Of a stretch of 64,000 nt of DNA, positions 56,371-64,000 are shown piece by piece (position 1 is the stretch's first letter; each line of letters opens with the position of its first letter). This DNA is from Sweltsa coloradensis. Its lineage: Eukaryota; Arthropoda; Insecta; Plecoptera; Chloroperlidae. The stretch is taken from contig JAMZAV010000977.1 in the NCBI GenBank assembly GCA_024449915.1, positions 62,001-126,000 on the forward strand, written 5' to 3'. Under the pieces are notes generated by a model. The model had not been told where the DNA came from and made no database searches. It saw nothing but the letters and a program-made list of their open reading frames with translations. The translations under genes were made by a program, and so were the position numbers.

Positions 56371-56699
56371 CTGTAATGATCAAGTTTCCACTGGGACCAC
56401 ACTCGTATTCTTTGCCGTCACTAGGGTAAAGAGCGCGTTCACAGGCGGGAGTATCAAAGACATGTCTAAACTTGTAGACCGCATCGATGAAGTAAAAGAG
56501 TGTTAGAAACTTGAGCAGAAGCCACAGGTAGAGTGAATTGTTCAACTTTGCCGAAGCCGCGGTCACGGGGCGGGGTCACGGCAAAGATGTGGACAGTCAG
56601 GTAAGAGACCGATATCAAGGGGACTAAGTAGTACAGGTGGAAGGTTCGGCCCATGGAGAGGCACACCAGGACTGCCGTGAAGTTCTGGCGGAAAACTAC
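56371..56699 (-). CDS. CASD1: CASD1-like gene 2, exon equivalent to exon 8 (two compensating frame breaks)
   Basis: The minus-strand exon starts after ttctag with VVFRQNFTAVLVCLSMGRTF and HLYYLVPLISVSYLTV, clearly CASD1. After AVTPPR the frame shifts by one base in a gtgacc-ccgcccc-gtgacc duplication near 56570-56580. It continues in the next frame as LNNSLYLWLLLKFLTLFYFI, and shifts back near 56400 where TG-TGG lacks a base before SQWKLDHY. Donor and phase (2) are kept, and the exon length (329) has the right remainder. Either a damaged gene or two assembly indels. Confidence 0.82.
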
Positions 56700-57299
56700 C
56701 TAGAAACACACGACAAGTTATATATGTAATTGTATCAAGAACAACGTTGATCGAGAATCATTTATGGGATCTAGGTAACTTATTCCTCAATTTAAATTTA
56801 AACGATTTTTAATCAAGAAATCGTAAAATCTCCGTAATTAACTCAATTTTCGTGAACTTTCGAAAATTATTCCCCAAGGTGAACAGATTTGTTAACGCAA
56901 ATATTTATAAAGGGTATTTACGTTTAAATTAATGTAAACGCGCAGATAAAAATTTTTTTAAACGATGATAAAACGATTTCCTTAATTATTGAAATCCATG
57001 TTTTGAATTTTCCTGTTTTTTTTCTTTCTGGCCCTTTGGGCTCGCAATGACTTGGATATCAATTTGAGAGGTACTTTATCAACATTTTATTCAAAATTTG
57101 GGGATTGAAATACTAACCGATAAGCTTTAATTATTAACACCTGAGCGCGTGCTTTTAAAATGCCTTAACCTCAGCGTTCCCTAAGAATCCCAAAGTAAAA
57201 ATATTGTTAAGTGTAAAGTTCCACAAATTTCATCCGATAACTATAAATATTCCGATAATATGTTTAGTGTCCTCTCTCCTTAAGAGTTGAGATCTAACG
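56700..57299 (-). other. Gene 2 intron before exon 8 equivalent
   Basis: AT-rich, no gene. It runs from the minisatellite donor to the acceptor tttctag at 56700. Confidence 0.6.
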
Positions 57300-57789
57300 C
57301 TTACCTTAAGTAAAGTAAAAAACTCCTGGTGAGCCGTTGCGCCAGAAATAAGACATGTGGCTGTATCCCGTCTTACCTTAAGTAAGTGAAACACTCCTGG
57401 TGAGCCGTTGCGCCAGAAATAAGACATGTGGCTGTATCCGGTCTTACCTCAACTAAGTGAAACACTCCTGGTGAGCCGTTTGCGCCAGAAATAAGACATG
57501 TGGCTGTATCCCGTCTTACCTTAACTAAGTGAAACACTCCTGGTGAGCCGTTGCGCCAGAAATAAGACATGTGGCTGTATCCGGTCTTACCTTAACTAAG
57601 TGAAACACTCCTGGTGAGCCGTTGCGCCAGAAATAAGACATGTGGCTGTATCCGGTCTTACCTTAACTAAGTGAAACACTCCAGGTGAGCCGTTGCGCCA
57701 GAATAAGACATGTGGCTGTATCCGGTCTTACCTTAACTAAGTGAAACACTCCTGGTGAGCCGTTGCGCCAGAAATAAGACATGTGGCTG
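57300..57789 (-). repeat. CASD1: 71-bp minisatellite made of a CASD1 exon end plus its splice donor
   Basis: Seven units at 70-72-bp spacing. On the minus strand each unit reads GYSHMSYFWRNGSPGVFHLV-K (63 bp, homologous to GYDAMRYFWRKSESAFLRLLQ at the end of gene 1 exon 7), then gtaagacc. Duplication therefore joined +8 of the intron to a point 63 bp inside the exon. Every copy keeps an in-phase donor. The unit nearest the downstream exon carries one extra T and a stop. Using the first donor would make the rest intron. Confidence 0.9.
57785..57789. other. Target site duplication of BEL/Pao element (left)
   Basis: GGCTG precedes the LTR start. The right flank reads GG-TG at 63548-63551, one base short as is common at that end of the window. 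Both lie at the same place in the 71-bp unit. Confidence 0.65.
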
Positions 57790-58003
57790 TGATTAAAAAC
57801 TGGTAGGCTTTTTTAAATGTGGACTGTATATTATTTATTTATTTGAATTACTTTACTTTCAAACATAGTACACTCATTTCACATCCATTTTTCAACTCGT
57901 TCGTTGCTAGTGACTACTAAAAAACATATTTAATAACAAAAACATGATGTGAGGTCACAGCCCTCACAATGCATAACAATATTATGCCTTCTAAACTCAA
58001 ACA
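57790..58003 (-). repeat. BEL/Pao 3' LTR
   Basis: 214 bp. In element orientation it begins TGTTTGAGTTTAGAAGG and ends CCAGTTTTTAATCA. It contains (attt) runs and matches the copy at 63.4 kb throughout. Confidence 0.88.
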
Positions 58004-59382
58004 TACTCCCCCCGTTGATTGGAGATCAAAATACAAAGAAGTATTACATAAGACATTGAGTAGGGAGAGGAATTAAATGACGAATTGGTCTCTTCATCAC
58101 GTTGCGACCTAATCGTATGTTGACAACTCGAAACTAGCCCATCACTCCCTGGGCAGATGCTTTCTACGACCCCCAGTTTCCATTGGAGAGGAGGCAGACG
58201 ATCATCTCGAACAAGGCACACCATTCCCGGTTGTAGGTTGTTTTGGGAAGTAGACCATTTCTGTCGTTGCTGGAGTCCGTTGAGGTAGTCCCTTGACCAC
58301 ATTTTCCACAACTGCTGGTGCATATGTTGGACTCGTTGCCAACGTGATAACTGGTTGATTGTCGACGTGTTAAGCAAGTCTGGCTCAGGTAGGCTTATTA
58401 ATGGAGCGCCTATGAGAAAATGACCTGGACTTAAAAAACGTTGGATCATTAGGATCGTTTGACAAAACGGTAAGAGGACGGGAATTCATACATGCTTCAA
58501 TTTGAGAAAGTAGAGTAGCTAATTCTTCAAACGTCAGTGTAGCCGTCCCTACCACACGTTTCAAATGAAATTTCATGGACTTCACTGCAGCTTCCAGAGA
58601 CCACGCAAAGTGTGGTGCACTGGGCGGAATGAAGTGCCACGTAAAATTGTTCTTTAGCAGCATATTCCTTGATCTGATCGCAGAACGATTCGGTAAGGAA
58701 CAGCCTACGCAACTCTTGAAGCTTACGGTTTGAGCCCACAAAGTTCGTAGCATTGTCACTGTAAATGTGTAGACACTTGCCTCTTCTGGCTGTAAACCTT
58801 CTTAACGCTGCTATAAAGGCTTCAGTCGTTAAATTACTCACTAGTTCCAAGTGTACAGCTTTTACTGCAAAGCATACAAATATTGCAACATAGCATTTAA
58901 TTGTAGTTTTGCTGCGTACTGATCCAGTCTTTATTGAAAAAGGACCAGCATAATCTACTCCTGTGTTCACAAAAGGACGAGATGGTTGAACACGGGCTTT
59001 AGGTAATTGACCCATCAATTGTTTGATGTTGATACCTTCAGTTTGAAACAAGTAAACATTTGTGAATGCAATTCTTGATTACTTGTTTTGCTCTGGGGAT
59101 CCAATATTGCTGGCGCAATGATGCAGTTAACAATTGCGGACCAGCATGAAGTAGCTTGAGATGTTCAGAATTGATAATCAATTTAGTAAGATCATGATTT
59201 GGTGGCAGAATAAGTGGATGCTTATTATCGTATGGAAGTTCTGAATTATTTAATCTCCCACCGACTCGCAGGAACTTTTCATCGTCTAAAAATGGATGAA
59301 GATTTAACAGTAAGCTTTTCTTTGAAACTTGACCGTTGTCTTGAAGCTCTTGAATTTCACGAAGGTAAACATCTTTTTGCAC
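57997..59382 (-). pseudogene. BEL/Pao integrase region
   Basis: In element order: zinc-binding region HPLILPPNHDLTKLI and YWIPRAKQVIKNCIHKC (59038-59382). Next comes the rve integrase core with NTGVDYAGPFSIK, HLELVSNLTTEAFIAAL and SDNATNFVGSN (58527-59051). Then comes a C-terminal DUF5641-like block WSTSQNNLQPGMVCLVRDD and LPPLQWKLGVV (57997-58449). The first two core Asp residues are visible. The frame breaks at 59040, 58530 and in a T6 run near 58435. Confidence 0.85.
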
Positions 59383-59775
59383 ACATTTAATGCAAATTTG
59401 AGAGCAGATTGCAGCTCACTCAGCAGATAGCACACCTGACTTCTTGACATCGAATTCTTACAATTGAAGTTGAATCGCAAACAATACGCAACTACGTGTG
59501 TCAGTTTCGAGAGTGACGAGTATTTGGAAATAATCTCGGTTGTTACAGTTACAGTATTAGTAACTAACATGGTGTTGACAATTCTACGTTTTTCGGATAT
59601 GGAATTGTCACTGTTCAATGATGGGACGGATGAGGGCCACGATAGAGTAGGTTGCTGTAGCCAGTCAGGTCCGTGCCACCATATATCAAGTTGTTTAAGT
59701 GTTTTAGGATCAGTTCCTCTTGAAATAAGATCTGCTGGATTGTGTTTGGAAATTACATGTTTCCAATCCTTAACA

Positions 59776-61191
59776 TTAGTGTATTCTTGAATTTTGGATA
59801 CTCTGTTCGCAACAAATGTTTCCCATCGATTTGAAGACGAGGATAACCATGTTTAGAACAATGGTTGAATCCGTCCAAAGATGTATGCTGTCAATCTTAA
59901 GGTTCAAGATTGGTAGTGTTTTTTGTACCAGTTGCGCTAGTAACAATGCGCCACAAAGTTCTAAACGGGGCAGAGTTACCTTTTTTACAGGTGCTACTCT
60001 TGATTTGAGCACAGTAGATGAATACTAACTTCATTTTGAACATTGACTGACCTGAGATATAAACACGATCCATACGCTCGTTCTGATGCATCTGAGAAAC
60101 CATGAATCTGTATGTCTATGATTGGTGCTTTGCATAGAAACTAATCGGTCAATTTCAATGTTGTTGACAAAAGGAAGTTGTTGGTGAAGCTTGTTCCATG
60201 CCATCAAGAACTCTTGTGGTAGTCGATCATCCCAGTCTAGTTTATGAAGCCATAACTTCTGTAGAAATATCTTATGTAAAATCACTATTGGGCTGACGAG
60301 ACCTAATGGATCAATATCGACGCAATGATTGATGAAATCTTCCGTTTTGTAACATTCGTGGCAGACACTTGATCGTGCGAATATGAAGAGCTTTTGTTTT
60401 GTACGAGAAACTTATCTGACTTCGGATTCCACAATAAACCAAGTGTTTTAACGCTGTCTGTGCGATCAAATTGAAGAGGTAACTGGGTTTCTTGTACTCT
60501 GTAGGTATTGCTTCAAGTAACTCTGGACAGTTTGAACACCATTTTCTGAGTGGGAATCCTCCACTATTTAATAGCATGGTCATGTCATCTTGAATTTGAA
60601 GAGCATCCTGGATATTGTCACAGCCACTGAGCAAGTCATCAACGTAAAAGTCTCGTCCTAGCACTTCTGTAGCGCGAGGATAGCTGCTAGCTTCTTCTTC
60701 GGCAAGTTGTTGTAAGCATCGTGTTGCCAAGAAGGGAGCTGAAGCTGTGCCGTAGGTGACTGTTGTAAGCTCGTAAACATTTGACAGATTCTTCAGGCGA
60801 TGTTCTCCAGAGAATTCTTGATATCGAGTGTCCCGTGGATCTACGTTGACTTGACGATACATTTTAGCAATGTCAGCTGTAAATGCAATTGATGTGTTCT
60901 AAACCGTACCACGATTGACCACAAGTCTTGTTGAATAGAAGGACCCACCATCAGGATATCATTTAAGGATTTACCGTTCGTAGTTTTGGCTGAAGCGTCA
61001 AAAACAACTCGTGTCTTGGTTGTGGTGCTGGAAGCCTTAAACACAGCATGATGAGGGAGATAGTATACATTGTCAGAATGTACACCTGAATCTGTCTGCA
61101 CTTGTACCATATGGCCTAGCTTTTCGTATTCTTCAAGAAACTTGTTGTATTCCAATCGTAGTTCTGGTTGTTTGTGCAGCCGACCTTCCAA
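59776..61191 (-). pseudogene. BEL/Pao reverse transcriptase, Pao-type peptidase-like region and RNase H
   Basis: RT begins GHMVQVQTDSG, YYLPHHAVFKASSTTTKTRV and VFDASAKTTNGKSLND (60841-61191). It continues YELTTVTYGTASAPFLATRC and FYVDDLLSG, the catalytic YVDD box (60311-60862). A Peptidase_A17-like segment has FLQKLWLHKLDWDDRLP (60031-60285). The RNase H part has LPRLELCGALLLAQLV and LWTDSTIVL (59776-60012). At least three frame changes separate these pieces. Confidence 0.88.
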
Positions 61192-61930
61192 ATGTTTAAA
61201 TCTGTAGCTTGCCTGATCGAATGAGTTACCAAGAGTTCATGATCTGCCTGGAATGGAAAGCCTTACTACAAATCTCCCTTTACTATTCCTTGTCACAGTT
61301 TCTTGGAAATGTCGCTCACATTTTTTCTTCGTCGGTTCTTGGCTTTGAGTGGACTTCCTCAAGTTCCCAGAAACGTTGCAGTTGCCGATCTAGACTGTCA
61401 TCTGTTTGCAAGAAGTGTGCGGTAACAGATGCCAGTAGAGGCATCGCCACATACTTGTTGGAAACGTCCTGCCAGTATCCAACCTAACTCTGTATCCTGT
61501 AGAATAGGATAATTATTCTCTAATCTTGACTTTCGTCCAGGCCTTAGAAGATGGAAAAAGAGTTCTGCCCCTATCAACAGATCAATCCTTCCTGGCTGTA
61601 AGAATGTTGGGTCAGCTAAATCGATGTCAGGTATATTCCACTGTCATGTTCAATCAACATATCTGGCATCTGGCCGGTTATGCGTTGCAGAACTAAACAT
61701 GACAAGTTAGCATGAAGTTGCCTACTTTAGATTGCAGTTGGCATTCAACTATATGCTTTGATTCTGAGGCTACGTTATTGATACCTCGAATTGAAATGTG
61801 GTTCTTATGTTTCTTCAATCTTATCGTTGCACTTAATCTTCAGTACAAAAATTAGATTAACTTCCACTGTCTAAAAGAGCTCTACACTCTTGAAGCTTGC
61901 CATTACAATCTTTTATGAGGACTATTGCTG
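61192..61930 (-). other. BEL/Pao protease region, frames unresolved
   Basis: This segment between zinc knuckle and RT should hold the aspartic protease. No frame stays open and I could not place a D-(S/T)-G motif with confidence. Confidence 0.4.
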
Positions 61931-62880
61931 TTAATAGTAGAACATGTGATTGGATATCCTTGAATGCACAGCATGCGTTCTGAAACTGGTTTGAACTTCC
62001 TCGTGACCATTATCTGTGCTGTCGTATAATGGTGCAGGATTAGAAATTCTCTGAACCATGTCAGAAGAACCCACTTTTTCAAGATTAGAATTATGTAACA
62101 GAGTATGATGTTTTTTGCCACACTTTCGGCAACCCTTTGAGTGGGATGACTTGACAACGTGCCCAGTGCGAAGACAGTTGAAGCATAACCTGTTGTTTTG
62201 TACACAATATTGTTTCTGAGCTAGGCTTAAGTTCCTGAACTCATCACATTTGTACAACGAATGTGATCATTGCAACTCTGACATTAGGAACAGTTGTGTC
62301 TGTAGGCCTAGAAATGTATGCATTAGACTTTCTATCGCTTGGATTGAATCTTCCTTGACTTCAGCAGTAATGAACTTACGATCTGTACAATTACTGTTAC
62401 TGAAGGGTTGAACGTTTTCTAGAGCTTGTTTCTGTGTTCAAGAAAAGCGATGAAACTATCAAGTGATGGGAATGCTTGATCATTGAGAGTGAGTTCCCAT
62501 TCTTTGCGTGTATTACTATCTAAACGTCTGGTGAATAGATGTAACAATATGACTTCTTCCAAAGGTGTTTCAATACTAAGGGCCTTAAGAGCATTTAGAT
62601 TACTAGACACTGTGTTGATAAATTGTAACAATTCAGTTGCAGATTCTTTTTGTACTGATTTAATATCAATCAACTCTTTAAGATGTTGAGATGCTATCAG
62701 CCTTTTATTTTGATACCGATTTTCCATAATTCCAAGCCACAGTGTAGTTATTCTCAGTAGGGTAAAATTTGAATCAATTCTAATGCTTGTCCTGTTAGAA
62801 ACAGATATCAGATAGTAGTACTTTTCTATAATGGCCACATCGTTGTTGTCGTGACAAACCATAGCTCTGAAAGCTGTCAC
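61931..62880 (-). pseudogene. BEL/Pao gag region
   Basis: The 62419-62880 frame has a DUF1759-like gag core (LLQFINTVSSNLNALKAL, RKEWELTLNDQAFPSLDSFI, AFLEHR). The 61931-62257 frame carries FRNLSLAQKQYCVQNNRLCF-NCLRTGH and CRKCGKKHHTLLH, the Cys/His knuckles usual in this family. A frame break separates the two. Confidence 0.83.
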
Positions 62881-63356
62881 TAAACGTCAGCCACTTTGTA
62901 TAAGGAGCTCAAAACTAGAACTTTATAGACGGTAGGAATTTATTCTTACTTAGGCCTGCGAGATGCGCCAAGTATCATTGAGCGTATAGGTCAACTAAGT
63001 GTTGATCTAGGTTCTAACAAGCCTGACGTTGCTCTTAAGGTATGAACAGAGTTGCAATGGTGATCTCTCTCCTTCATTCTGTTTATCAGCAAACTCTAGA
63101 TTGGTTTGACCTCATCAAAACTTGTCCAGTTTCCAGTAACTGTTCAAGTTAATTTTAATATGACTCCTGATAGTCGGGACTATGACCAACGTCTGAATTC
63201 GTGAAATGTTAGCTTATAAATACTCTTGCTTGACCCAAAGCTGATTTGTTTTGTGTCCATGTTGAAAGAAAGTAATAAATAGTTTGTCTGACCTGTTTAA
63301 TGTGGTGCTATTCGAATTGAAAGCAAACTCGTGATAAATTTGGCGCGGTTGGACAA

Positions 63357-63547
63357 TGATAAAACTGGTAGGCTTTTTAAATGTGGACTGTATATTATTT
63401 ATTATTGAATTATACTTTCAAACATAGTACATCATTTCACATCCATTTCAACTTTCGTGCTAGTACTAAAAAACTATTTATACAAAAAAACATATGTGAG
63501 GTCACAGCCTCACAATGCAAACAATATTATGCCTTCTAACTCAAACA
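63357..63547 (-). repeat. BEL/Pao 5' LTR, many single-base deletions
   Basis: 191 bp, collinear with the 3' LTR but about 23 bp shorter through many scattered 1-3-base losses and few substitutions. Next to it, in element orientation, the sequence ttgtccaaccgcgcc lies where a primer-binding site is expected, but I do not recognise the tRNA. Confidence 0.85.
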
Positions 63548-64000
63548 GGTGTATCGGTCTTACCTTAACTAAGTGAAACATTCGGGTGAGCCGTTGCGCC
63601 AGAAATAAGACATGTGGCTGTATCCGGTCTTAATTAAACTAAGTGAACACTCCAGGTGAGCCGTTGCGCCAGAAATAGACATGTGGCTGTACCGGTTCTT
63701 ACCTTAACAAGTGAAACAATCCTGGTGAGCCGTTCCGCCAGAAATAAGAATTTTGGCTGTTATCCTATTACCTTAATAAGTGAAACACTCCTGGTGAGCC
63801 GTTGCGCCAGAAATAGACATTGTGCTGTATCCGTCTTAACCTTAACTAACTTGAACACTCCTGGTGAGCGTTGCGCCAGAAATAAGACATGTGGCTGTAT
63901 CCGGTCTTACCTTAACTAAGTGAAAATTTGGTGAGCCCGTTTCGCCGAAATAGACATGTGGCTGTATCAGGCTTACCTAACTAAGTGAAACACTCTGGTG
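63548..64000 (-). repeat. CASD1: 71-bp exon/donor minisatellite, continuation to window end
   Basis: About six to seven further units, the same as at 57.3-57.8 kb but with frequent single-base losses (gccgaaatagaca, gagcccgtttcgcc). The array, and the upstream part of the gene 2 exon, continue past the right edge of the window. Confidence 0.88.

Larger units (their letters stand above)
57790..63547 (-). mobile_element. BEL/Pao LTR retrotransposon, complete outline, minus orientation
   Basis: Two LTRs (57790-58003, 63357-63547) with TG...CA ends in element orientation enclose gag, RT/RNase H and integrase regions in BEL/Pao order. A purine-rich cggggggagta lies directly before the 3' LTR. The element sits within the CASD1 exon minisatellite. 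Coding frames are interrupted many times, several at homopolymers, so age and assembly error cannot be separated here. Confidence 0.9.

Noticed and set aside
57230..57570. Short secreted or cysteine-containing peptides from the array
   Set aside because: They arise from reading the 71-bp repeat across its intron bases in successive frames.
57300..57789. A CRISPR-like array
   Set aside because: Regular 71-bp spacing, but there are no variable spacers. The unit is a CASD1 exon end and the genome is eukaryotic.

Overview
The window is eukaryotic, AT-rich and intron-rich, and is dominated by transposable elements. The only clear host gene family is CASD1-like sialate O-acetyltransferase, an N-terminal SGNH esterase-fold domain joined to a multi-pass acyltransferase domain. 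Spliced CASD1 genes, BEL/Pao, Dong-like, Kolobok-like and Harbinger-like elements, tRNA-derived SINEs and very many foldback elements fit a marine invertebrate. Sialic-acid biology and base composition suggest a deuterostome such as an echinoderm, hemichordate or lancelet. That placement is inference; no taxonomic marker is present.

Layout. (1) About 0.5-25.2 kb, + strand: CASD1-like gene 1 in eleven exons with consistent splice phases. Exon 2 holds the GDS serine, exon 4 the D-x-x-H dyad, and exons 5-11 the membrane domain. Its introns carry copies of one AT-rich repeat family, SINEs, a 1.6-kb snapback palindrome and a LINE that sits inside what is continuous exon in the paralogue. (2) About 25.2-30.2 kb: a 5-kb foldback element whose ends are inverted arrays of a ~150-bp unit. 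It abuts the stop codon of gene 1. (3) About 30.7 kb: a decayed third copy of the last CASD1 exons. (4) 31-35 kb: SINE remnant, a gag-like ORF, a 689-bp TIR element and an SGNH-esterase ORF. (5) 36-57.8 kb and beyond the right edge, - strand: CASD1-like gene 2, tail-to-tail with gene 1, seen here as its last four recognisable exons. Its last intron (37.7-53.05 kb) contains back-to-back foldback and TIR elements, and a Dong-like retrotransposon lying in (AAT)n repeats and itself interrupted by two tandem Kolobok-like elements.

(6) At 57.3-64 kb one exon end of gene 2, with its splice donor, has become a 71-bp minisatellite. A BEL/Pao LTR retrotransposon is inserted in that array. Single-base deletions accumulate towards the right end of the window, so some frame breaks there may be assembly error.

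How it works together: gene 1 (and gene 2 if functional) would acetylate sialic acid in the Golgi lumen. Everything else is mobile or repetitive DNA that has reshaped the two genes by enlarging introns, replacing exon ends and multiplying a splice donor.
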